Shown here piece after piece: positions 17,195 through 25,150 of a DNA stretch of 64,000 nucleotides. This stretch comes from Albibacterium sp963696875. GTDB taxonomy: Bacteria; Bacteroidota; Bacteroidia; Sphingobacteriales; Sphingobacteriaceae. Location: contig CAVOLQ010000004.1 of assembly GCA_963696875.1 (NCBI GenBank), positions 186,001-250,000 on the forward strand, in the 5' to 3' direction. A program made the translations under genes and the position numbers. A model generated the notes under the pieces. The model had not been told where the DNA came from. It ran no database searches and saw only the letters and a list, made by a program, of their open reading frames with translations. Position 1 is the stretch's first letter. Each line of letters starts with the position of its first letter.

Positions 17195-17529
17195 ATGCGT
17201 TTTTAAGTGAATAGACTAATTGATTATTTTTAAATTATCTTCGCTTTAAGTTCACAGAAATGAATTTATTATTAAAATCACTGCTAATATTTTCATTTAT
17301 TCCCTTGTTTATTTACAATAATACTTTAAAAAAAACTAATCCCAAACTTTTTTAACCCTTTTTTTACAAGCATATTTCATCGAATTAGTATAAAAAAGAC
17401 AAAGTAATAGGTTTGAGCAACCACGTAAGTAATATATGTTAAAATTGAAGGTGAACTTTATAAAAATTATCAAAAAGTATTAGATTAGCCGCAAAATGAT
17501 TCTTAGCTTTATCGATCATAAAAAATACA
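17195..17529. other. Intergenic region between divergent symporter and epimerase genes
   Basis: 335 AT-rich bases hold the promoters of two divergent units. A TAGGTTTG octamer at 17408-17415 fits the Bacteroidota -7 element for the plus-strand epimerase gene, but I see no good TTTG at the right spacing. Several A and T runs occur near 17325-17375. No hairpin, repeat or small gene was found. Confidence 0.5.
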
Positions 17530-18699
17530 ATGAACTTAGATTATCTTAAGCATTTAAAAGATTTTTACCAACACCAATTAATAGAGGATACCGTTCCATT
17601 TTGGTTTCCAAAAAGTTTCGATACCGAATACGGGGGATATTTATTAATGCGGGATCAGGATGGTTCTTTAATTGATGACGACAAAGCGGTTTGGATCCAA
17701 GGCCGTACAGCATGGTTGCTTTCTACGTTATACAATACAGTAGAGAAGAAACAAGAATGGCTAGAGGGGGCAAAACTAGGAATCGATTTTTTACTGAAGC
17801 ATTGCTTTGACAAGGATGGACAGATGTTCTTCCACATGACACGAGATGGGCAGCCGATACGCAAAAGGCGGTATTATTTTTCAGAAACTTTTGCCGTTAT
17901 CGCTCTTGCAGCCTATGCGCAAGCAAGCGGTGATAAAATGATAGCAGAAAAAGCACGCGAACTCTTTGGTTCGTGCATTTCATATAGCAGTGGAGAAAAA
18001 AAGCTCCAAGCCAAATTTGAAGACACTCGCCCCAGTAAAAGCATTGGCGTTCCGATGATCATGATGAATACTGCACAACAATTACGAGAAACCATTGGTG
18101 ATAAGCGTTGTGATGAGTGGATTTCAAAATGGATCGAAGAAATAAAAACGTATTTTCTTAAAGATGACATTCAATGTGTAATGGAGCAGGTAGCTCCGGA
18201 CGGCAGTATTATTGATCATATTGATGGGAGAACATTAAACCCCGGTCATGCTATAGAAGGAGCATGGTTCATCCTACATGAAGCAAAATATAGAAACAAT
18301 GATCCTGATTTAATTAAATTTGGCTGTAAAATGTTAGACTATATGTGGGAGCGTGGATGGGATAAAGAATATGGTGGCATTTTTTATTTTCGTGATGTTT
18401 ATGACAAACCAGTACAAGAATACTGGCAAGACATGAAATTTTGGTGGCCGCATAATGAAGCCATCATAGCAACGCTCTTGGCTTATACGCTAACTGGAGA
18501 TGAGAAATACAAGGAATGGCATCAAATGATCCATGAATATGCTTACAAGCATTTCCACGATAAAGAACATGGAGAATGGTACGGTTACTTGCATCGAGAT
18601 GGCACTATTTCCCAAACAGCGAAAGGCAACCTTTTTAAAGGACCTTTTCATTTGCCTAGGCAAGAGTGGTATTGCTGGCAATTATTAAAAGATTATTGA
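17530..18699 (+). CDS. N-acylglucosamine 2-epimerase
   Basis: A 389-residue soluble (alpha/alpha)6-barrel epimerase of the AGE/renin-binding-protein family. Visible marks are DTVPFWFPKSFDTEYGGYLL, AVWIQGRTAWLLSTLYN, RRYYFSETFAVIALAAYA, the histidine motif LNPGHAIEGAWFI, MKFWWPHNEAII and the C-terminal GPFHLPRQEWYCWQLL. The two histidines in NPGH and FH align with the catalytic pair of known enzymes. It interconverts N-acetylglucosamine and N-acetylmannosamine in the cytoplasm. It has no partner in the same operon. The nearby glycan locus makes GlcNAc salvage plausible, though AGE-type proteins acting on plain sugars exist. Confidence 0.88.
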   Translation: MNLDYLKHLKDFYQHQLIEDTVPFWFPKSFDTEYGGYLLMRDQDGSLIDDDKAVWIQGRTAWLLSTLYNTVEKKQEWLEGAKLGIDFLLKHCFDKDGQMFFHMTRDGQPIRKRRYYFSETFAVIALAAYAQASGDKMIAEKARELFGSCISYSSGEKKLQAKFEDTRPSKSIGVPMIMMNTAQQLRETIGDKRCDEWISKWIEEIKTYFLKDDIQCVMEQVAPDGSIIDHIDGRTLNPGHAIEGAWFILHEAKYRNNDPDLIKFGCKMLDYMWERGWDKEYGGIFYFRDVYDKPVQEYWQDMKFWWPHNEAIIATLLAYTLTGDEKYKEWHQMIHEYAYKHFHDKEHGEWYGYLHRDGTISQTAKGNLFKGPFHLPRQEWYCWQLLKDY

Positions 18700-18745
18700 G
18701 AAACAAGGTTGAAACAAGGTTTCTTAACTAACAATAGTCGATATT

Positions 18746-19372
18746 TTATACCTCGAACTGCAGCCAGGATTCGCCATTACCTCCAAAAGTTAGGTATTGT
18801 GGATAAAGAATTTCAGCTAAGATTTCGACATCGGAAGCAACGTTTAAATCCATATTTTGAAAGTTTTCTGAACCATCAATTAAAAACACACGGTTCTCTT
18901 TTACTGCATCTGTATTTTTCCATTCTTCCAGCGAAAGAAGCGTAGCCAAGCCCTCAAATTGTTGCTCCATTTGTCCAGAAATAACCAAAATAACGCCCGG
19001 GTTAAATACATGATCACTTTCTGCACTATACATCTTCGCACCAGCTATTTTTAATAAGTGAGCTAAATAAGGACTGGGTTCGAAAACAGGAGGGCTCACT
19101 TCTGATAAAATCAAAACGGATGGCTTTCTATTCTCGTCAATAAATTTCAACTTATGCCTGATAATGTTGATGCGCTCTTCTAATTCAAAAACCAAACTTT
19201 CCGCTTTCTCATCCATCCCGCCTTCGTTTCCAACTTTACGAATAAAATTGAATAATTCCTTTTCGGTTTCAAATATTCCCATAGGATGATTTTGAAGAAT
19301 ATGAGAACGTATAGGATCTAAAAAGTCAAAATAATCGATAACCTTTGAAAAAGAATGGGAGTGTGGATTCAT
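18746..19372 (-). CDS. Truncated BtuF/FepB-like substrate-binding-fold protein, cytoplasmic
   Basis: 208 residues from ATG 19372 (a TTG at 19393 would add seven). The middle part (EKAESLVFELEERINIIRHK, then KPSVLILSEVSPPVFEPSPYLAHLLKIAGA) resembles the linker helix and second lobe of class III binding proteins for cobalamin or siderophores, including VILVISG and the final helix. The first lobe and any signal peptide are missing, so it is probably not a transport receptor. It ends 47 bases from the convergent epimerase gene. Function unknown. Confidence 0.5.
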   Translation of the reverse strand: MNPHSHSFSKVIDYFDFLDPIRSHILQNHPMGIFETEKELFNFIRKVGNEGGMDEKAESLVFELEERINIIRHKLKFIDENRKPSVLILSEVSPPVFEPSPYLAHLLKIAGAKMYSAESDHVFNPGVILVISGQMEQQFEGLATLLSLEEWKNTDAVKENRVFLIDGSENFQNMDLNVASDVEILAEILYPQYLTFGGNGESWLQFEV

Positions 19373-19508
19373 ATTGATTTGTTGAAAAAACAAATGTACA
19401 AAATAGCTTTAGGAATAAAAACCACCAACAGTTTTCTTCCTCAGCAATCAGCTTTCAATTTGATTCCGTGTCTTACCCGGTAATATTCCCTTCTGGGTGA
19501 AGGCGTAG

Positions 19509-19564
19509 TGCGGGCGTAGTGACAGCGTATTTTAAGGCTATAATACGCTGTCACTACGCCCGCA
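19509..19564. repeat. Long GC-rich palindrome (REP-like)
   Basis: A 23-base arm (19509-19531) pairs perfectly with 19542-19564 around a 10-base loop. The core GCGTAGTGACAGCGTATT is GC-rich in an AT-rich spacer. The string GGCGTAGTG occurs twice on the left side (from 19502 and 19513). It lies between two minus-strand genes. There is no U-run, so it looks more like a repetitive extragenic palindrome than a simple terminator. No second copy is in the window. Confidence 0.7.
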
Positions 19565-19605
19565 TAATGCAATAAACAAAGCAGTAATATTATTGAGCGG
19601 GAAGC

Positions 19606-20424
19606 TTACTCTTTTAAAGTCACCGTACGAGTAATTGATTTATTTTCGCCGGTCATTGCGTTTCCTTCTTTGTCAAGCAAAGTCAATTCTACTTTTAATT
19701 CTCCTTTAGGAGCATTTTCAATTTCGTAAGGGGTCCATTTATCAAGTACGAAGGTTGCATCGTTTATTTTTGCTTGTACTTTATGGCCGTCATCTAATTT
19801 AGTATTTACTAGGTAAAAATCTAATAAGATATTCTCGGTGTCCTTTCCAGCATATTCGCCTTTTGGACGGCTATAGAATAAGGCTGGCTCTTTCGGGATT
19901 TCCAATTCGACTACCTTGCCGTTATTATCAATTTTAAAGTGCTTTAAAACAAATGCACTAGGCTCTTTTATTGATTCATGATAAGAGCGTGAAAGAAAAG
20001 ATAACAGATAATGTTCACTGTCTAGTTTAACCATTACTGAATTTTCCGGTTTATAAAGTGCCGTGTAAGGGCTATTATCCAGTATAAAATGGATGTGCTG
20101 GCCTTCTGCCGAATTTGCCATGTGCATAGCATTTGAATCATCAGTATGCTCAGTAAGGGTAAAGTTTTTTACGTTGTATTTCACGGTTAACAATGCTGAG
20201 TCTGTTCCTACTTTCTCTGCAGTTATGGAAGCGACTTTTAAGTCAGCATTTGGAAATTGCTTAGAATGAGCTACGGGGTTTACGGTAATTGCAGATTCTG
20301 CAACCATAGTAGTATCGGATTGTTCTTTGTTTGTACTTGTAGTAGATGATTGGTTACATGATGAAATTGTAGTTGCAGCAACAACCGTCAATCCTAGTAA
20401 AAATACGTTAATGTTAGTTCTCAT
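19606..20424 (-). CDS. Hypothetical lipoprotein
   Basis: 272 residues with a signal peptide and lipobox ISSC (Cys23), then a Ser/Thr-rich linker. The mature part looks like two beta-rich segments: one with DSALLTVKYNVKNFTL, MHMANSAEGQHIHFILDN and a closing KVQAKINDATFVLDKWTPYE, the other ending KGELKVELTLLDKEGNAM. The His-rich MHMANSAEGQHIH stretch could bind a metal, but this is speculation. I do not recognise the family. Likely periplasmic or outer-membrane anchored. It is 192 bases after the ABC ATPase gene and probably separate from it. Confidence 0.7.
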   Translation of the reverse strand: MRTNINVFLLGLTVVAATTISSCNQSSTTSTNKEQSDTTMVAESAITVNPVAHSKQFPNADLKVASITAEKVGTDSALLTVKYNVKNFTLTEHTDDSNAMHMANSAEGQHIHFILDNSPYTALYKPENSVMVKLDSEHYLLSFLSRSYHESIKEPSAFVLKHFKIDNNGKVVELEIPKEPALFYSRPKGEYAGKDTENILLDFYLVNTKLDDGHKVQAKINDATFVLDKWTPYEIENAPKGELKVELTLLDKEGNAMTGENKSITRTVTLKE

Positions 20425-20616
20425 ATTAATTTGATTTATTAAAATTACTATCTTATAAAGTACAAAAATAACTTAGAAAAGTTTTACTAAATTACGAATA
20501 TATATCAGCTTGGGGAAAAGGTATTAGAATTGAGGTCTTAGATATTACACAAAATTTTCTGAAACCTAAAATCTTAGCAAGCCCTAATACGCAATATCTA
20601 TTGCCTATAAACCTAG

Positions 20617-21660
20617 TTAAAGTTTTACGAAACGTGAAATGTGAAGGTTTACAACCTGTCCTTCTTTCCATTGCCTGCTTGCTATTTTGTATACCCGAAG
20701 TTGCATTTCTCCATTCATAACGATGATTTCTTCGTAGAATCCCCGATAAATAATTCTTTGAATTTGAAAGTTTCCTGAAGGTTCGGCTTGCAAGTTTATC
20801 CATTCGGGGTGTATGGCGACCTTTTCTTTGCCCATTCCAAGTATAGAAGCTTCCTCTGCAGACAAGAGATTACTTTTCGTAAGGATGCTAGCAACATATT
20901 CATTGGGAGGGTTTTGGTATAAACTATGAGGCATTCCCTTAGAGGATATTAACCCATTCTTCAGAATGATTAAGTAATCTGCCAAGCCTAATACTTCTGA
21001 AGGATCATGAGAAACGAGAACGACCGTTAGTCCACTTTCAATTACAATTTGCCGAATGTCTGACTGTAACTGATCGCGAAAGGCAGAATCGATTTGATTA
21101 AAAGGCTCATCCATCAATAAAACTTCAGGATCAGTTACCAAAGCTCTCGCTATAGCGACACGCTGCTTCTCTCCTCCACTCAGATCAGCGATTCGATGAT
21201 TCTTGAGATTGCTAATTTTTAATCGCTCTAATATTCTACTAGTTTTTTTTTCTTTTTTTTCTATATCTGTATTGGGTAACCTCGAGGCAACATTATCCCA
21301 AACATTTGCATAAGTATTCAAATCGTCGAAATGCTGAGATACCATGCGCATAGATTCATGTCCGGGTATAAGTTTCTCATCTGGCCCTTTTACTCTTTGG
21401 CCTTGAAAAAGTACTTCTCCTTCATCTAGTTTTATTAACCCGTAAATTAATCTTAAAAGAGTACTTTTCCCGCTACCGCTTTCTCCGATTATAGCGGTAA
21501 TCTGGCCAGGCTGGATACTAAAATTTATATTTTCTAAACCTCGCGAATCCTCCTTATCCGAAAACCGTTTTGATAGATTTTTAATCTCCAATATCGAACT
21601 AGATTCTTCTTCAAATGCGGGAGATGATATAGGAGAATAATGATTTTCTAAATGCGGCAT
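20617..21660 (-). CDS. ABC transporter ATP-binding protein
   Basis: A 347-residue ATPase with Walker A GESGSGKS (59-66), Q-loop QHFDDLN, signature LSGGEKQR, Walker B VLLMDEP and switch LVSHD. After about residue 260 a C-terminal domain (KEKVAIHPEWINL to QLRVYKIASRQWKEGQVVNL) resembles the regulatory TOBE-like part of spermidine/iron/molybdate importer ATPases (PotA/FbpC type). No permease or binding protein is adjacent, so the transported solute cannot be named. It has its own promoter with good Bacteroidota spacing. Confidence 0.85.
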   Translation of the reverse strand: MPHLENHYSPISSPAFEEESSSILEIKNLSKRFSDKEDSRGLENINFSIQPGQITAIIGESGSGKSTLLRLIYGLIKLDEGEVLFQGQRVKGPDEKLIPGHESMRMVSQHFDDLNTYANVWDNVASRLPNTDIEKKEKKTSRILERLKISNLKNHRIADLSGGEKQRVAIARALVTDPEVLLMDEPFNQIDSAFRDQLQSDIRQIVIESGLTVVLVSHDPSEVLGLADYLIILKNGLISSKGMPHSLYQNPPNEYVASILTKSNLLSAEEASILGMGKEKVAIHPEWINLQAEPSGNFQIQRIIYRGFYEEIIVMNGEMQLRVYKIASRQWKEGQVVNLHISRFVKL

Positions 21661-21686
21661 ATCAATGGGCTCAGCACAATGTTTGG

Positions 21687-21717
21687 CAAAGATAAGAAAC
21701 CATCATGAGTTAGCAAA
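21687..21717 (-). promoter_or_regulatory. Bacteroidota-type promoter of the ABC ATPase gene
   Basis: On the minus strand TTTG (21717-21714), a 19-base spacer and TATCTTTG (21694-21687) match the TTTG-N19-TAnnTTTG consensus exactly. Transcription would begin about 20 bases before the start codon. The spacer contains ACTCATGAT, one arm of the palindrome described separately. Confidence 0.65.
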
Positions 21718-21751
21718 ACTCTCAAACAGAGACGAAAAATCCACTCATGAT
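21702..21751. repeat. Inverted repeat ATCATGAGT...ACTCATGAT over the ABC promoter
   Basis: ATCATGAGT (21702-21710) and ACTCATGAT (21743-21751) are perfect complements separated by 32 bases. One arm lies inside the spacer of the promoter at 21687-21717 and the other lies upstream, the arrangement of a repressor or activator site. Related sequences occur at 9332 and 41581. Confidence 0.5.
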
Positions 21752-21797
21752 TGCTTCATTACCTTTGAAAAAAATATGCCAATGAAAATATGACCTT

Positions 21798-22598
21798 CTA
21801 ATCATTACTCTTTGCAAAGCCCAATTTTAGGTCTATTTTTAAAATACCTTCATCACTCTCTGAAAACTCAATCGATTTTCCGTTCTCTTTGCTCAAACTC
21901 TTGGCTAGAAAATTAAGAACGGTGCTGACTCCAATCTTTTTATTTTCCGAAGTGTCTTCTTCTACCAAGCTAGCTTGAACGTCTCCCTGAAGAGAAATGG
22001 ATTCTTGCAATGCGATAATTTTACTTTCAAGTGGAAGCACCTCTTGTATAGCAAGCGGAGCTTCGGCGACTGATAAAGAGAAAGCTGATTCAACATGAAC
22101 AGTATTAGATTCCCTTACTTGTAAAGTACTTGCTAAGCTTGTGGAGTTAGCTAAATTTACTTCCTTTACCATTGATTTTGAGGTTAATTTTGCGGCAACT
22201 GTTGGTTTTTTAACCGCAGCGATTCGACCGACTTCCAGCAAGGTCTCCGACAGAGGCTCTTGAAGAACTTGCTCATCGCTTATCATGCTTTCCAACCCTA
22301 TCCTATTTCCTTCTAAAGGGATTTTTGAAGCATACACCTCGGGACCGGGTTTTAGTTCTATTGTTTCATTCTTTTGGAACTTCCAAAAAGCGAAAGCGAC
22401 AATTAGCGTTGCCGCTATAGCTCCTCCATAAATAGAGTAAGAGCGCATTATCCTTCTTATTGGCTTATTTTCAATAGACTGCGGGACGTCTAACTGCTTT
22501 TCAATTTTATCCCACAAATCTGCAGGAACAGGTGGAGCAAAATTATCAAACGTTGCTTTCACCTGTTCATCCATATTATTGTTATTTTCTAATTCCAT
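21798..22598 (-). CDS. Putative anti-sigma factor, single-span membrane protein
   Basis: 266 residues. A short cytoplasmic N-terminus (NFAPPVPADLWDKIEKQLD) resembles the sigma-binding segment of many Bacteroidota anti-sigma proteins. A membrane span lies at about 55-73. The periplasmic part is low-complexity and rich in Ser, Val and Ala. Its ATG overlaps the end of the ECF sigma gene by 17 bases, the usual cognate pairing. No named domain is recognisable after the span. Confidence 0.7.
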   Translation of the reverse strand: MELENNNNMDEQVKATFDNFAPPVPADLWDKIEKQLDVPQSIENKPIRRIMRSYSIYGGAIAATLIVAFAFWKFQKNETIELKPGPEVYASKIPLEGNRIGLESMISDEQVLQEPLSETLLEVGRIAAVKKPTVAAKLTSKSMVKEVNLANSTSLASTLQVRESNTVHVESAFSLSVAEAPLAIQEVLPLESKIIALQESISLQGDVQASLVEEDTSENKKIGVSTVLNFLAKSLSKENGKSIEFSESDEGILKIDLKLGFAKSND

Positions 22599-23232
22599 AC
22601 CTTTCTCCTTCCGTTATTTCTATTTTCTCTTTTAACCAAGTCCGAGCCCGAGAAAGCTGCGACTTTGAAGTACCTTCAGAAATATTAAGTGCTTCTGAAA
22701 TATCTTTATGGGTGTAGCCCTCAATCGTGTACATATTAAATACCATTCTAAAACCTTCCGGCAATTTTCGGATAAGCGCTAGGAGGTCTTGCACTTCTAA
22801 AGCGCCCATTTCAAAGCCGTCGCCCGCCAACTCATGTACTGTCTCAATATCAACCCATTCATGGTTTGATTTCCTTTTATGATAACTCTCAACGGCTACA
22901 TTCACCATAATCCTACGAATCCACCCTTCAAACGAACCTTCGCCGCGAAAAGAAGCGATACTTTTAAAAACTCTGATAAAGCCAACTTGTAAAATATCCT
23001 GCGCCTCATGATCATCCCTTGCATAACGCATACATATTCCATACAATTTGGGAGCAAGTGAAGAATAGAGTAATTCTTGCGCTTTCCTTTCCCCTCTTTT
23101 ACAAGGTTCAAGCAATTGATCTATTGATTGTTTATCTTCCAATTCACAGAAAAAAAAGTTGAATAGTTCCGAATATTTTGTAAAATATTGCTTGATCAGA
23201 TTAGAAAAAGAACATAAGTCCAAAACTAACAT
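22582..23232 (-). CDS. ECF RNA polymerase sigma factor
   Basis: Region 2 (AQELLYSSLAPKLYGICMRY, DDHEAQDILQVGFIRVFKSI, FEGWIRRIMVNVAVESY) and region 4 (LPEGFRMVFNMYTIEGYTHK, then ALNISEGTSKSQLSRAR) are complete. The start is uncertain. ATG 23232 gives 216 residues but a 30-residue hydrophobic leader that overlaps the upstream gene by 32 bases. A TTG at 23142 (LEDKQSIDQLLEPCKRGE) gives the 186-residue length usual for the family. It is followed by its likely anti-sigma gene. Confidence 0.87.
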   Translation of the reverse strand: MLVLDLCSFSNLIKQYFTKYSELFNFFFCELEDKQSIDQLLEPCKRGERKAQELLYSSLAPKLYGICMRYARDDHEAQDILQVGFIRVFKSIASFRGEGSFEGWIRRIMVNVAVESYHKRKSNHEWVDIETVHELAGDGFEMGALEVQDLLALIRKLPEGFRMVFNMYTIEGYTHKDISEALNISEGTSKSQLSRARTWLKEKIEITEGERYGIRK

Positions 23233-24067
23233 TTTTTAACCCTTCTTGGTTTGGACTGTTTTGAAACATATCGTTAAAATAGTATTTTGTATAAATACCA
23301 AAACTTCCATATCCAACTCTAGCGAAAGCACCATATCGAAACGGCGTATAATTATAGTCATCAACATTTTTGCTCTTACCTTCCTCCTTGCTTTTAAACT
23401 TCTGACTTCCCTGTATTAATATACCTGCAATAGGACCAGCTGCAAATCTTAACCGCTCCTCGAAGGTACCAGCTTTAGATCGTATTTCAAAAGTCAAGGG
23501 GATACGTAAATAACTGGAAGAAAAGCGATTTTTACTATAGTGTATCAACGAATTCTCGTATTCTAAAGGACGAGTATCTTCTTTAATAATGATGTCCTTA
23601 TTTAGACGAAAATGTGTCCAATCAAAACCTGCAGCGAGTAACATTCGAAATTGGTCATTAAATTTGTAGCCAATTTGAGCAACATCAAAGCCGACATTTA
23701 CAGACTTCCAGCCGCGATAATCTAGGAATTCATTTTCAGGAGAAAGAGAACTTCCATTGTCTACCATTTTTGCTAAACCTAAATCAAAACGGCCAAAAGT
23801 AATTCCAGCAAACAGATTGGAATTTCTAACTTTTCTAACGGAAGTGTCTGCTTTGGCTTTCTTTGTAATTATGGTATCTGTCTTTAGGTCGCGATCGATA
23901 ACATCCTCCCCCATTTCAAAAATGATTTCAACTTTCTTTTTTTCATTGTTTACTTTTTTATCTACAGTATCGCGATCAGCGGGAGTATGGGTCGGTTTAT
24001 TTTTCTCTTGAGCAGTGGCTGTCAATGCAAAGATTCCGCATAAAATGTAAAGTAATATCTTTTTCAT
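23201..24067 (-). CDS. Outer-membrane beta-barrel protein, unassigned (PorT-like fold)
   Basis: 288 residues with a signal peptide ending TATAQ. A charged linker (DTVDKKVNNEKKKVEIIFE) precedes an eight-strand-type barrel: NLFAGITFGRFDLGL, VNVGFDVAQIGYKF, SYLRIPLTFEIRSKA, RFAAGPIAGILIQGSQKF, RYGAFARVGYGSFGIYTKYY and terminal NVSFGLMFFF. The terminal phenylalanine suits outer-membrane insertion. It is transcribed with the downstream sigma and anti-sigma genes, so it may be their target or sensor. Function unknown. Confidence 0.78.
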   Translation of the reverse strand: MKKILLYILCGIFALTATAQEKNKPTHTPADRDTVDKKVNNEKKKVEIIFEMGEDVIDRDLKTDTIITKKAKADTSVRKVRNSNLFAGITFGRFDLGLAKMVDNGSSLSPENEFLDYRGWKSVNVGFDVAQIGYKFNDQFRMLLAAGFDWTHFRLNKDIIIKEDTRPLEYENSLIHYSKNRFSSSYLRIPLTFEIRSKAGTFEERLRFAAGPIAGILIQGSQKFKSKEEGKSKNVDDYNYTPFRYGAFARVGYGSFGIYTKYYFNDMFQNSPNQEGLKNVSFGLMFFF

Positions 24068-24254
24068 AAATGTTTTTTTTGTAATGTTTTTGATTTTGAT
24101 AATTATGTTGTCAAACAGGTGTTCTATAAATAAGACTTGCTTTCATTACAAAAGGTTGCATGGGTGTACAAAAAAACTTCTTATTAACTGTAGATTCGCT
24201 ACTTGCAAATAAATTCCTAAATTTACTCCTTAATCATTTATAAAAACTAAGACT

Positions 24255-25145
24255 TTGAAAGGAATAATTTTAGCTGGCGGTTCTGGTACTCGTTTACATC
24301 CCTTAACTTTAGCAATCAGCAAGCAGCTGATGCCTATTTTCGATAAGCCGATGATTTACTATCCTTTATCAACGTTGATGTTGGCAGGGATACGAGAAAT
24401 ATTGATCATTTCAACACCTCATGATTTACCTCTTTTTGAAAAGCTGTTAGGAGACGGAAGTCAACTAGGATGCTCTTTCAGTTATAAAGAACAACCTAAT
24501 CCGAATGGTTTAGCTCAGGCTTTTGTGTTGGGAAAAGAATTTATTGGAACGGACGACGTAGCCCTAGTTTTAGGTGATAATATCTTTCACGGTGACGGAC
24601 TTTCACGTTTGCTACAAGAACAAAGCGATATCAAAGGTGGAGTTATTTTTGCCTACCAAGTTGCAGACCCCGAACGCTACGGTGTTGTGGAGTTCAATGA
24701 AAATAATGAAGTCATCTCGATTGAAGAAAAGCCAAGTCATCCCAAATCCAACTATGCTGTGCCTGGGCTTTACTTCTACGACAATCAAGTTATCGAAATT
24801 GCCGAAAATCTTAAACCTTCAGCCCGTGGAGAATATGAGATTACTGACATAAATAAAGAATACCTGAAACGAAACCAGTTAAAGGTGGGCGTTTTCAGTA
24901 GAGGGACTGCTTGGCTGGATACAGGCACATTCTCTTCTTTAATGCAAGCAGGGCAGTTTGTGCAAGTAATTGAGGAGAGGCAAGGATTAAAAATTGGCTG
25001 CATTGAAGAAGTTGCCTACCGAATGGGTTTCATTAATAAAGAACAGCTAGAATCCATTGCTATCCCTTTGATTAAAAGCGGCTATGGAGAATACTTACTT
25101 AGAACGGTATTAAAGAAAGATAGTTATAACTTTGTGACTAAATAA
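24255..25145 (+). CDS. rmlA: Glucose-1-phosphate thymidylyltransferase
   Basis: 296 residues, usual size. Start is TTG 24255 because MKGIILAGGSGTRLHP is the invariant beginning of the family. Nucleotide loop GGSGTR (8-13), KQLMPIFDKPMIYYPLS, LGDNIFHG with metal ligand Asp108, EEKPSHPKSNYAVPGLYFYD and GTAWLDTGT are all present. It makes dTDP-glucose, the first step to dTDP-rhamnose and related sugars of surface polysaccharide. The gene is followed 5 bases later by gmd, which serves GDP-mannose-derived sugars. RmlB, C and D are not in the window. Confidence 0.95.
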   Translation: MKGIILAGGSGTRLHPLTLAISKQLMPIFDKPMIYYPLSTLMLAGIREILIISTPHDLPLFEKLLGDGSQLGCSFSYKEQPNPNGLAQAFVLGKEFIGTDDVALVLGDNIFHGDGLSRLLQEQSDIKGGVIFAYQVADPERYGVVEFNENNEVISIEEKPSHPKSNYAVPGLYFYDNQVIEIAENLKPSARGEYEITDINKEYLKRNQLKVGVFSRGTAWLDTGTFSSLMQAGQFVQVIEERQGLKIGCIEEVAYRMGFINKEQLESIAIPLIKSGYGEYLLRTVLKKDSYNFVTK

Positions 25146-25150
25146 CGAAC

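Noticed and set aside
20492..20803. A 103-codon minus-strand frame overlapping the end of the ABC ATPase gene
   Set aside because: Most of it overlaps the ATPase C-terminal domain in another frame, and the rest has no features.
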